64,000 nt of DNA from Cytophagaceae bacterium (GTDB lineage: Bacteria; Bacteroidota; Bacteroidia; Cytophagales; Flexibacteraceae). The DNA is taken from NCBI GenBank assembly GCA_027490155.1, contig JAIXYP010000007.1, positions 1 through 64,000 on the forward strand, read 5' to 3'. The notes under the pieces were generated by a model. That model did not search any database, was not told where the DNA came from, and saw only the letters and a program-made list of their open reading frames with translations. Shown here piece by piece: positions 26,832 through 35,782 of this stretch. The position numbers were made by a program, and so were the translations under genes. Every line of letters begins with the position of its first letter. The first letter of the stretch is position 1.

Positions 26832-28415
26832 ATGCGCACCTCAGCTCTACTTTGTTGTTTGCTCCTGATGGCCTCTGCGCTATTGGTGCCTGCTATGGGT
26901 TGGGCACAGTTCAACCCCCAGCCTGATGCCATCACACGGCAGTTTTTTCCTGACCCAGAGCTAAGCATTCAGACACCTGCTTTTGCCAAGGCTGATGGGT
27001 TCACGAACTATCAGGAAATGATGAGCTGGATCGAACCCTTGGTGCAGCAACATGGCAAGTTGGTCAAGCTCAGCTACATAGGCCATAGCCAAAAGGGTAA
27101 ACAAATCCCGATGTTAGTCCTGACACAACCCAACGGCAGGCCCAAGATCCGGGTCTGGATGCAAGGCGGTCTTCATGGTGACGAACCTGCCGGGACCGAA
27201 ACCATGCTTTACCTGTTGCAGCAGCTCCTGACTGACCCCAAGCTGACGTATTTGTTGGATGAGTTAGAGGTTGGCATTGTGCCTATGGCCAACATCGATG
27301 GCTACGAAAAACAACAACGCGAGTCTGCCAACGGGATTGATCTAAATAGGGATCAGACTCGCTTAAAAGCCCCTGAAAGTATTGCACTCAAGCAGGCCTT
27401 TAGCCTGTTTGGCCCAGCCGTTGCGCTAGACTTTCATGAATATCGCCCCTTCCGCAAGGACTTCAGCCGATTAGGAATGGCTGGCATCACGAGCCGCTAT
27501 GATGCGATGTTCCTCTACAGCGGGAATCTGAATGTGCCGGCTGCATTACGTGCTTATACTGCCGACCGCTTTGTGGCCCCAGCTAAGGCAGTACTCAATG
27601 CCGAGCAACTATGCAACCATGACTACGTCACGACCCAAAAATATGGTGGTCAGGTCCAGTTCAATATGGGGTCGGTACATGCACGGTCCAGCGCCACGTC
27701 ATACGCCCTGACCAATGCCGTTTCCACTTTGCTTGAGATCAGGGGTGTTGGTATAGGTCGCACCTCGTTCAAGCGGAGGATCAAAACCTCTTATCTGATT
27801 GCCCTGTCATACCTAGAGTCGGCTTTCCAAGATCGGCAAAAGCTACAGGAAGTCCTGATACGAGCCAGCCAATCAAATCAGCCAGTTGTTGTCCTGAGTA
27901 AACGCAAGACCTACAAAGACAGTATCGATGTCATTGACCTAGCCAACAACAAGGCGATCAAAATGCCATTTGTGCTGCACAATGCACTCCAAAGCAGCCC
28001 AACCCTTGAGCGCCAACGCCCGATGGCTTACTTAATAGGGACTAGTGCAACCACCGCTATCCAGAACTTGAGACTATTGGGCCTTCGTATCGATAGCCTT
28101 GCATCAGACCAAACGCTAGAGGTTCAGGTCTATCGCATAGGCAAGCAGCCAGACCAGTCAGCCGAAGAAAATAAACCAGGTGATGACGAAGAGGCCACCA
28201 CTGGCCCATCCGAAGCCAATACCCTGACCGTTAATAAAGCCTTCCTGAAGGGAACTTACATCATCTACGAAGACCAACCAAGGTTTAACCTCGCTGCCGA
28301 AGTTCTGGAGCCTGAAAATCCAAACGGCTTTGTGGCCCTGAAGGTAATCAAGCTTAGTGCCGACACCGAGTTGCCTATCTACCGATATCTAAAACCCGAA
28401 CGCATTAGTCCATAA
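26832..28415 (+). CDS. Secreted M14-family zinc carboxypeptidase
   Basis: The 527-residue protein starts with a signal peptide (cleavage near AQ 26). The M14 domain spans about 55-335. Zinc ligands are His115 and Glu118 (GGLHGDEPAGTE) and His202 (ALDFHEY). NGIDLNRD with Arg173 is the substrate-carboxylate motif, and the general base is probably Glu302 (LLEIRGVGIGR). A C-terminal extension of about 190 residues is acidic in part (EENKPGDDEEATTGP) and ends in a beta-rich section. The enzyme is probably periplasmic and trims peptides that enter through the adjacent porins. It follows the first porin by five bases, so it shares that operon. Confidence 0.9.
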   Translation: MRTSALLCCLLLMASALLVPAMGWAQFNPQPDAITRQFFPDPELSIQTPAFAKADGFTNYQEMMSWIEPLVQQHGKLVKLSYIGHSQKGKQIPMLVLTQPNGRPKIRVWMQGGLHGDEPAGTETMLYLLQQLLTDPKLTYLLDELEVGIVPMANIDGYEKQQRESANGIDLNRDQTRLKAPESIALKQAFSLFGPAVALDFHEYRPFRKDFSRLGMAGITSRYDAMFLYSGNLNVPAALRAYTADRFVAPAKAVLNAEQLCNHDYVTTQKYGGQVQFNMGSVHARSSATSYALTNAVSTLLEIRGVGIGRTSFKRRIKTSYLIALSYLESAFQDRQKLQEVLIRASQSNQPVVVLSKRKTYKDSIDVIDLANNKAIKMPFVLHNALQSSPTLERQRPMAYLIGTSATTAIQNLRLLGLRIDSLASDQTLEVQVYRIGKQPDQSAEENKPGDDEEATTGPSEANTLTVNKAFLKGTYIIYEDQPRFNLAAEVLEPENPNGFVALKVIKLSADTELPIYRYLKPERISP

Positions 28416-28545
28416 TGCCAACCTAGGTGCCATTTCCAGTTGTGCATGGCGCATTTCCTTAACCCTACATCGATTAACAAGTACCCAGTTAGTTCACCAC
28501 AATACGCCAACTAATCCAATACCCAGCCCGTAACTTCTAGGTTCT

Positions 28546-29808
28546 ATGTCAACATCCCTATCCCGTTTCTGGATGCCCCTTTTTGCCGTCGCTGTTTGGT
28601 GTATGGCCCAGGGCATCGCTGTTGGCCAAACGCAAGACGGTAATACCACTACCAACGACCCTACTAAATCTGGCCTTGGGGATGGCCTGAACTTTTCGCT
28701 AAACGAAGGGGACTACCAATTCCGCATTGGTGGATTTTTACAGCCTTCTTGGCAGTACAGCAAACTGGATAATCAGCCAAGGGCCGAGAACATATTCAGG
28801 TCCAAACGTACCTACCTCAACTTTGGGGGCAGTGCACTAAAGGAAAAGGTGAGCTTTTTTGTGCAGGCGGACTTTAGTGCTTCTACGCCCTTACTAGATG
28901 CTTGGTTGGCTTATCACATCACACCCAACTGGACCATCTCTGCTGGGCAACGACGCACCTTCACCAACAACAGGGAGATGACCTTTAACGAGGATCAGCT
29001 TCAGTTTGCAGATCGCAGCCTAACCAGCAATACCTTCGCAGGTAACGGGCGTGAGTTTGGCCTCTTTGTCGAAGGCAAAATAGGCAGCTCGCTTGTTTTG
29101 GTCCCCCAGCTTGCGATTACCTCTGGTGACGGCCCAAACTCCTTCGGCGTCAACAGCACCGATGTGGATCTTGGCGGCTTTAAGTATGGAGGTCGCTTGG
29201 ACATTTACCTGCTGGGTGAGTTTTCTGAAGGCAACCGAGGTCTATCTGCTGATCTAGTCCATGAGACAAAACCCAAAGTGCTGATCGGCCTTGCTGGTAG
29301 CTTCAACCGTGGTGCCAGCAATGCCAAGGGCGAAGGGCACGGTGACTTTTTGCTTTATGGCGAGGACAAAAAATCCAAACTGCCAGATCTCCGTAAGTTC
29401 AGTGTGGATGTCTTGGCCAAATACCAAGGTTTCTCCTTCTTGGGCGAATACATCAATACCTCGGCAGCCAACCTTGCAGGTGTCAGGCTTGATACCTCGG
29501 GCCAAATAACATCTATCCTGCGGCCAGGTCAAATCAGTCAGTACCTCACCCTTGGCAATGCTGTTTCGGCACAGTTAGGCTATGTCACCAAGTCTGGCTA
29601 TGCCCTCGATGTCCGGTACGAAACCCTGAACCCTGAGTTCAAGGACGAACAAGCCTCTATACTTCAGCAGACAACGGCTACCACAGTCGGCCTCAGCAAG
29701 TATTTCAACGGAAATAAACTCAAAGTACAGGCATCAGTCAGCAGCATTATGTATGGCAGTGGCAGGTCTGCCCTCAATACCGAGCTGATGATGCAGGTGG
29801 TCCTCTAA
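28546..29808 (+). CDS. Second outer-membrane porin-like protein
   Basis: The 420-residue protein has a signal peptide (cleavage near VGQ 27). The barrel region resembles that of the porin two genes upstream: an early YQFRIGGFLQPSWQYSK, then RSKRTYLNFGGSALKEKVSF. FAGNGREFGLFVEGKI sits in the middle, and it ends LMMQVVL. Both porins also carry a GxFxxxNGGQ/GEFSEGNRG-type strand. They are paralogs that diverged considerably. It is separated from the carboxypeptidase by 130 bases, and the hydrolase gene starts 53 bases on. Two different porins in one locus suggest two substrates or size classes. Confidence 0.8.
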   Translation: MSTSLSRFWMPLFAVAVWCMAQGIAVGQTQDGNTTTNDPTKSGLGDGLNFSLNEGDYQFRIGGFLQPSWQYSKLDNQPRAENIFRSKRTYLNFGGSALKEKVSFFVQADFSASTPLLDAWLAYHITPNWTISAGQRRTFTNNREMTFNEDQLQFADRSLTSNTFAGNGREFGLFVEGKIGSSLVLVPQLAITSGDGPNSFGVNSTDVDLGGFKYGGRLDIYLLGEFSEGNRGLSADLVHETKPKVLIGLAGSFNRGASNAKGEGHGDFLLYGEDKKSKLPDLRKFSVDVLAKYQGFSFLGEYINTSAANLAGVRLDTSGQITSILRPGQISQYLTLGNAVSAQLGYVTKSGYALDVRYETLNPEFKDEQASILQQTTATTVGLSKYFNGNKLKVQASVSSIMYGSGRSALNTELMMQVVL

Positions 29809-29861
29809 CTATAAAAACCAAGTCAGTACGGCGCCAGCTCTGATCCAATTCTATTTAGTTC

Positions 29862-31061
29862 ATGACCCAACTCACCCACTTATTTTACGTTCGCCCCCTG
29901 CTGCTGACCGTGTTAGCACTGGTGTTTGGTGGGACTTTTTGGGTGGAAGATTGTCACGCACAATCCTTAACGGCGGGCACGGGAGTATATCAGTTCAGTG
30001 GGCATTCACCCCTGCGCACCAAACCAATCTCAGTATTTTACCATATTCCAACTGGCGGGAACCCTGCCAAGATGCCTATTTTGTTGGCATTCCATGGTGA
30101 GGACCGTGATGGCAATTCCTATCGGCAGGATTGGGTAGCTGCGGCCAACCAGCATCAGTTTATGGTGTTTGCCCTCCAGTTTGACGATAGCTTTTACCCT
30201 GGCGGCGATGGCTATAACCTTGGCAATATGTTCCGTGATGGAGATGCGCCAAGTGCAAGTACCCTGCAGCCAGACTCCGTTTGGACCCTTGCGGCCATTG
30301 ATCCACTATTCAGGGATATTAAGTCTCGCACTGGCTCGGTTGCTAATAGTTATGTGGCATTTGGCCACTCGGCAGGGGCGCAATTTTTGCATCGTTTTGT
30401 GCTATACCAGCCTAATAGCTTGATGCGTAAAGCCATAGCTGCCAATGCGGGTTGGTACACGGTGCCTATCGCATCCCAGACTTATCCTTATGGCCTTGGC
30501 CTCAGCCCGATGACATCAACCCAATTGACATCGGCCTTTGCCAAGCCTCTGTTGGTCTTCCTAGGCAAGCTAGATACCAACCCCAACTCGCCTGGCTTGC
30601 GGCATAATAGCCAGACGGATGCACAAGGACTTTATCGGTTAGCACGTGGCCGCTATTTCTTCAATCAAAGTCGGGCACAAGCGCAGCAAAGCACTGCTGT
30701 TTTTGGCTGGTCCTTGGCAGAAGTTGCGGGTGTGGGACATGACCATACGCTAATGGCCATCAATGCTCTGCCCTACGTCCTAGATGCCTTTGAGCCTAGC
30801 CAGCTATCACCTTCGATCCCAGCTTTACGGCTCTGTTGGTTAACTGACGGGGGCATCCAATTATCTGGTCTTCAGCCAGCTGAGACTTACTCGATCCAGT
30901 TGTTTGATAGCTATGGTAGGTTGGTTGGGCAGTTTACAGGTCAGGCACCAGATGCTGATGCCAAGGTTATACCATTCGTGCCACGCACCAGCACCTTATA
31001 TATTGCCCAGATCAAGGCTAGCGGCCATGCTGATCAGTGCTTTAAGCTTATTACCTATTAG
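29862..31061 (+). CDS. Secreted alpha/beta hydrolase with T9SS-like tail
   Basis: The 399 residues start with a signal peptide (cleavage near HAQ 34). The catalytic domain (about 55-310) has a hydrolase fold: the oxyanion loop is near LLAFHGEDRDGN, the nucleophile Ser170 is in FGHSAGAQF, Asp238 is in LGKLDTN and the His is in GVGHDHTLM (His293 or His295). This most resembles PHB-depolymerase- or feruloyl-esterase-type hydrolases. From about 315 a beta-rich segment with YSIQLFDSYGRLVGQFTG and KLITY resembles a T9SS sorting domain, so the enzyme is probably surface-bound or secreted. The substrate cannot be told; its place in the transporter cluster suggests an ester or amide. Confidence 0.72.
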   Translation: MTQLTHLFYVRPLLLTVLALVFGGTFWVEDCHAQSLTAGTGVYQFSGHSPLRTKPISVFYHIPTGGNPAKMPILLAFHGEDRDGNSYRQDWVAAANQHQFMVFALQFDDSFYPGGDGYNLGNMFRDGDAPSASTLQPDSVWTLAAIDPLFRDIKSRTGSVANSYVAFGHSAGAQFLHRFVLYQPNSLMRKAIAANAGWYTVPIASQTYPYGLGLSPMTSTQLTSAFAKPLLVFLGKLDTNPNSPGLRHNSQTDAQGLYRLARGRYFFNQSRAQAQQSTAVFGWSLAEVAGVGHDHTLMAINALPYVLDAFEPSQLSPSIPALRLCWLTDGGIQLSGLQPAETYSIQLFDSYGRLVGQFTGQAPDADAKVIPFVPRTSTLYIAQIKASGHADQCFKLITY

Positions 31062-31086
31062 TCTAATCTATTTTTATACCTGACCG

Positions 31087-32298
31087 ATGTCTACCTTCCT
31101 GAAACGCATACTTACGCACCTAACATTCTATGTATTAGTGGCCATCATTGCGGGCATCTTGTTGGGGCATTTTGCACCTGCAGAGGCCGTCAAGATGGAG
31201 TGGATTGGTAAGTCGTTTATTGATCTGATTAAACTATTCATTGCCCCCATTATTTTCCTGACCATTGTGCTTGGAATAGGGTCAATGGGTAACCTTAAAA
31301 AGGTAGGCAAGATAGGCCTCAAATCATTGATCTATTTCGAGGTTGTGACGACTGTCTCCTTGGCCATTGGTGTGATCGTGGCCTTGGTGCTCCAACCTGG
31401 CAGTATTGATAAGTCTGCCCTTATGATGCAGGATGCGACCAAATATACCAGTAGGGCAGGGGAGGCCTTTAGCTGGTGGAACTTTCTGAAATCCAACACG
31501 ACAATCCAGATTTTACTAGTTGCGATCATAGTAGGGGTGGGGCTGAGCTATGCCAAAAATCGCATCCAGATCGTCAGCAAACTGGAAGTCATTTCTAAGT
31601 TCGTTTTCAAGGCCCTCAAGTACGTGATGTACCTCGCACCAGCTGGGGCTTTTGGCGGTATGGCCTACACGGTTGGCAAGTTCGGCCTAGCCACCATCGT
31701 CCCATTAGGTAAACTCATGGGCTGTATGTATATCACGATGGCGGTGTTTATCTTTTTCATATTGGGTGGGATCATGCGGTACAGCGGCCTTAGTATCGGC
31801 AAGTTTTTGCGCTACATCAAGGAAGAAATTTTGGTTGTACTAGGAACCTCTTCATCTGAGACAGCTATGCCTGGCCTGATGTTCAAACTGGAGCGTTTGG
31901 GATGTGATAAATCGGTCGTGGGATTGGTGGTCCCGACTGGCTACTCGTTTAATTTGGACGGCACCTCGATCTACCTATCAATGGCTGCTATCTTCTTGGC
32001 CCAGCTATATGACGTCCCGCTCAGCTTTGGTGAGTTGGCCTTATTGGTTGGCATCCTGATGCTCACGAGCAAAGGTGCGGCTGGTGTCACAGGCTCTGGT
32101 TTCATCGTCTTGGCATCTACCTTGGCCTCCATGCATACGATCCCGCTAGAGGGCTTGGCTTTCCTGCTTGGCGTTGACAAGTTTATGTCCGAGGCAAGAG
32201 CCATCACTAACATTATAGGCAATGGGGTTGCCACCTTGGTTATCGCCAAAAGTGAAAATGAACTAGACGCCGAGTTGGTATCAGTGATTGCGAAGTAG
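31087..32298 (+). CDS. Dicarboxylate/amino-acid:cation symporter (DctA/GltP family)
   Basis: The 403-residue member of the DAACS family couples uptake of glutamate, aspartate or C4-dicarboxylates to Na+ or H+. Visible signatures are the serine-rich hairpin VVLGTSSSETAMPGLM, the unwound helix region VPTGYSFNLDGTSIYLSMAA and the second hairpin LLTSKGAAGVTGSGFIVLA (in part). MSEARAITNIIGNGVATLVIAK closes the core. Length and helices match the family. It is 25 bases after the hydrolase gene. With dcuC it frames the locus with two unrelated dicarboxylate carriers. Whether it takes up aspartate, glutamate or a C4-acid is not determined by the sequence. Confidence 0.92.
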   Translation: MSTFLKRILTHLTFYVLVAIIAGILLGHFAPAEAVKMEWIGKSFIDLIKLFIAPIIFLTIVLGIGSMGNLKKVGKIGLKSLIYFEVVTTVSLAIGVIVALVLQPGSIDKSALMMQDATKYTSRAGEAFSWWNFLKSNTTIQILLVAIIVGVGLSYAKNRIQIVSKLEVISKFVFKALKYVMYLAPAGAFGGMAYTVGKFGLATIVPLGKLMGCMYITMAVFIFFILGGIMRYSGLSIGKFLRYIKEEILVVLGTSSSETAMPGLMFKLERLGCDKSVVGLVVPTGYSFNLDGTSIYLSMAAIFLAQLYDVPLSFGELALLVGILMLTSKGAAGVTGSGFIVLASTLASMHTIPLEGLAFLLGVDKFMSEARAITNIIGNGVATLVIAKSENELDAELVSVIAK

Positions 32299-32508
32299 GG
32301 AGGCAGAACTCTGATTGAGAAAGCCACTTTCGCCTTCGGACACGAGTCTGTAGGTAGGTTATGATTTCATTATGATCTGATCTATCCACTCGTTGATCAT
32401 CTACCAATAGGGTCAGTGGATTAGTTTTGTGCGTTTAGGTAAGGATCAGTTGGTAGGTACTCAATATCTATGTGGTCCTATGTCCTCAAAATCCTAAACT
32501 GCTCCACA

Positions 32509-35100
32509 ATGCGCTTGATGATTGCTAGGACTACCGACCACAGATATATTGTCCAACTAACTAGGCACTCATGGGCAATCTGGATATCGCTCTTCGCATT
32601 TGGGGGCCTAGTTTTGCCAGCAACAGGACAGGAAGTTGATACCACCTTATGGCAAACCAATCGCCCTGTTAATGCCATTGTCAGATCAGGCAATACGGTT
32701 TATGTTGGCGGATCCTTTAGCTACGTTGGCCCAAATACCGGCAATGGTGTCCCACTTAGCTTAACCACGGGAGCGCCAGAGCCCGCTTTCCCTAAGGTCA
32801 ATGGTTTTGTCCATGTAACCGTTCCAGATGGTTTTGGTGGATGGTACATCGGCGGTGAGTTCACTGCTATTGGCAAAGTGCCGCGAAACCGCCTTGCGCA
32901 TTTGAACCCTGATTTTACTCTAGATATGGCTTGGGATCCCAACCCTGATGCCTTGGTGAGGTCTATCGTCCGGACAGGTGGGATTGTCTATGTTGGTGGT
33001 AACTTCACAACCATTGGTGGCCAATCAAGGACGGCCTTAGCTGCGCTCGATGCTGTGACTGGTCAGGCAAGCCTCTGGAGCCCGAACCCAAATGGTGCAG
33101 TGTATGCCTTATCTGTAAGTGGCAATGTGCTTTATGCCGGGGGTGACTTCACTAACCTCAATGGGCAACCACGTGAGCGAATTGCTGCCATTGATCTGAC
33201 CACCAACCTCAATACAAGCTGGAATCCTGGCTGCGGCGGCACAGTTTACACCATACTCCCAAACGGAAACGCAGTTTATGTCGGTGGGTTCTTTGGTGCG
33301 ATTGGTGGCCGGGTCTTGAGCTGCCTTGCCGGCCTTGATGCCACCACTGGCCAGTCCATCAGTTGGATCCCCGAGGCTGATGGTCGCGTGCTGGGTCTTG
33401 TCCTCAATGGTAATATCCTCTATGCCGTTGGTGAGTTCGGTACCGTTGGCGGGCAGCCTCGCAACTATATTGCAGCCATAGATATTAGCTCTGGGTTTGT
33501 CCTGAGCTGGAACCCCAACGCCTCAGGTTTTGTAAGCACCTTGGTCGTAAGCGGGAACACTGCTTATGTTGGCGGTGAGTTTACCGATATCGGTGGGCAG
33601 AACCAGTCGAACCTAGCGGCGCTAGATCTGACAACAGGACAGGCTACTACTTGGGGTGTCAACGTCGGTGGGCCAGTATCAGCGATGGCTATCAGTGCCA
33701 ATCATGTATATGTAGGCGGGGGATTTGGGAGCCTTGGTGGGCAGCCACGGCGAAACTTAGCTGCGTTTGATGTAACCACAGGGCAGGCCACCGGTTGGCG
33801 CCCTGACCCTGATGGTGTTGTCAGGGCCTTGGCTGTTAGTGGCAATACTATCTATGTCGGTGGACGTTTTGATGCCATTGGGGGTCAGTTTAGGCGCAAC
33901 CTTGCGGCCCTCAATCTGTTTTCTGGGCAGGCCACAGCATGGGATCCGCGTCCCGATGACCTTGTGCATACAATTGCCATCAATAGAGAATTGGTTTACG
34001 TGGGTGGTAGTTTTGACTCGATAGGAGGGCAAATTCGTCAGCAAATCGCGGCAGTTGACGCCGTTACCGGTTTGGCCAAAGCTTGGGATCCTCGCGCCAG
34101 CAACACTGTCAATATGATTGCCATTGGACCCGGCAAGGTCTATGCAGGAGGCCAATTTTTTAGGTTTGGTGGTGCCTCTCGATTTTCCGTTGCCGCTACT
34201 GACTCGGGTAGCAATAGTGCCTCGACATGGAACCCGTCCGCCAATAATGTTGTCACCTGCTTGGTAGTCGATCGAAACCTCATTTACGTTGGTGGATATT
34301 TCAGCCAGATTGGGGGGCTGAATCGGTTCTGCGCTGCTGCTATTGATGCCACTACGGGCCTTGCCACTAGCTGGAACCCCAACCCCAATGGTGATGTTCG
34401 TGCGATGGTCCTCGGCAATAATACCATGTACTTAGCAGGTACCTTCACAGCAATTGGTGGGCAAAACCGCAGTCGCATTGGTGCTGTTGACCTTCGGACT
34501 GGCACCGTTACCAACTGGAGGGCCAATCCGGATGTACGTGCCACAGCCATCGCTAAGGTCGGTAATACCGTCTATGTAGCTGGCGAGTTTCGGACTATTG
34601 CTGGTCGTAGTCAGCAATATTTTGCAGCCATCCATGCGACAGACTGTATCACCTCACCCGTCATAACCCGTACCGTTGATACCCTCAGCATTGCACAGCC
34701 TCCAGCTGGGTCCTCCATCACTTGGTTGTTGAATGGCAATCCCATCATCGGTGCTGAAGCAACTAAACTAGTCGTTACGACGGTTGGTAACTACCAAGTA
34801 GAGGTCACCTCACCAACTGGTTGTACCGTGACTTCTGTACCGTTTTCGGTGGTGACCACCTTACCCTCGAACTTGGCACCGACTATATCCCTATATCCTA
34901 ATCCTACTAATGGCTTTGTCACCTTCGTGGGTGGACCTAACTTCACTAATAGTCCGTTGACGTTAACTAACATGGTCGGCCAAATATTGCTGACCACCAC
35001 TTTGACAGATAAGCCCTTAAGCCTAGATCTGTCTAGCTGGCCTAAAGGGGTGTACTTGGTGCGTGGGGCAGGCAAGGTGATGCGGTTGGTTGTGGGGTAG
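32509..35100 (+). CDS. Secreted T9SS cargo with fourteen 48-residue repeats
   Basis: About 863 residues from ATG 32509 (an upstream ATG at 32470 adds 13). A signal peptide ends near ATGQ. From about 48 residues into the mature protein come fourteen repeats of 48 residues. The consensus is V..L..SGNTVYVGG.F..IGGQ.R..LAA.D..TG.A..W.PNP.G, and repeats 3 to 13 are each exactly 48 long. The sequence resembles delta-60/DUF5122 repeats and would form beta-propeller blades. An Ig-like domain follows (from DCITSPVITRTVDTLSIAQ) and then a type A T9SS tail (ISLYPNPTNGFVTF to RLVVG). No enzyme motif is seen; a surface-exposed binding role is likely. Confidence 0.85.
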   Translation: MRLMIARTTDHRYIVQLTRHSWAIWISLFAFGGLVLPATGQEVDTTLWQTNRPVNAIVRSGNTVYVGGSFSYVGPNTGNGVPLSLTTGAPEPAFPKVNGFVHVTVPDGFGGWYIGGEFTAIGKVPRNRLAHLNPDFTLDMAWDPNPDALVRSIVRTGGIVYVGGNFTTIGGQSRTALAALDAVTGQASLWSPNPNGAVYALSVSGNVLYAGGDFTNLNGQPRERIAAIDLTTNLNTSWNPGCGGTVYTILPNGNAVYVGGFFGAIGGRVLSCLAGLDATTGQSISWIPEADGRVLGLVLNGNILYAVGEFGTVGGQPRNYIAAIDISSGFVLSWNPNASGFVSTLVVSGNTAYVGGEFTDIGGQNQSNLAALDLTTGQATTWGVNVGGPVSAMAISANHVYVGGGFGSLGGQPRRNLAAFDVTTGQATGWRPDPDGVVRALAVSGNTIYVGGRFDAIGGQFRRNLAALNLFSGQATAWDPRPDDLVHTIAINRELVYVGGSFDSIGGQIRQQIAAVDAVTGLAKAWDPRASNTVNMIAIGPGKVYAGGQFFRFGGASRFSVAATDSGSNSASTWNPSANNVVTCLVVDRNLIYVGGYFSQIGGLNRFCAAAIDATTGLATSWNPNPNGDVRAMVLGNNTMYLAGTFTAIGGQNRSRIGAVDLRTGTVTNWRANPDVRATAIAKVGNTVYVAGEFRTIAGRSQQYFAAIHATDCITSPVITRTVDTLSIAQPPAGSSITWLLNGNPIIGAEATKLVVTTVGNYQVEVTSPTGCTVTSVPFSVVTTLPSNLAPTISLYPNPTNGFVTFVGGPNFTNSPLTLTNMVGQILLTTTLTDKPLSLDLSSWPKGVYLVRGAGKVMRLVVG

Positions 35101-35309
35101 TGGGGGCTTTCTGAACTCGAATTTCTCCGAATTGAAAGGAGTTTTAGAACAGTGTTTGCTATTTTGCTCAACATAATCGCCGCCAGGACATTAGTTGATT
35201 CGTAGGCCTATCCCAAAAGTCCTTAGATCACATTTTTATATTCTGAGTTCAGACAAAGCGCAAAGGAGCCATTTAACCCGCACCTTTGCCCTAAGATTTT
35301 TCTAATCAA

Positions 35310-35759
35310 ATGCCCCTAGCCCTACCAACCCACGAAGACTACATGCGCCAAGCCCTAGCCCAAGCGCAGTTGGCTTATGATGCAGGTGAGGTGCCTGTTG
35401 GGGCGGTGATGGTGTTAGATGGTCGGGTCATCAGCAGAGGGTATAACCAAACAGAAACGCTGCGTGACCCCACTGCCCATGCCGAGATGCTAGCCATCAC
35501 GGCGGCAACACACTACCTCGGGGCTAAGTACTTAACTCAATGTACGCTTTATGTCACGCTTGAGCCCTGCCTGATGTGTGGTGCCGCACTAGGCTGGGCA
35601 CAACTAGGAGGATTGGTCATCGGGGCGGCTGATTTCAAGAAGGGTTATCAGGTGATGCAGCCAAAGGCATTGCACCCCAAGACCAAGGTCCTGACAGGTG
35701 TTTTGGCTGACGAATGCCAAGCCATGTTGCTGTCTTTTTTTGGTCAGTTGCGGAAATAG
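35310..35759 (+). CDS. tadA: tRNA(Arg) adenosine deaminase
   Basis: The 149-residue TadA converts the wobble adenosine of tRNA-Arg(ACG) to inosine. The zinc and catalytic motifs are complete: His57-Ala-Glu59 (PTAHAEM) and Pro86-Cys87-x-x-Cys90 (LEPCLMCGAAL). The N-terminus reads YMRQALAQAQLAYDAGEVPVG, as usual. A CACCTTTG box near 35280 resembles the phylum's -7 element. The GH27-like gene starts only about 25 bases after its stop, possibly in the same transcript, but there is no functional link. Confidence 0.95.
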   Translation: MPLALPTHEDYMRQALAQAQLAYDAGEVPVGAVMVLDGRVISRGYNQTETLRDPTAHAEMLAITAATHYLGAKYLTQCTLYVTLEPCLMCGAALGWAQLGGLVIGAADFKKGYQVMQPKALHPKTKVLTGVLADECQAMLLSFFGQLRK

Positions 35760-35782
35760 CCTTTTGATTCCTAATTTTCGCC

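Noticed and set aside
32650-34660. Repeated DNA that could be mistaken for a CRISPR array or tandem DNA repeat
   Set aside because: The 144-base period is the coding of 48-residue protein repeats in a single open frame. The repeats are conserved as protein rather than as identical DNA, and no cas genes are present.
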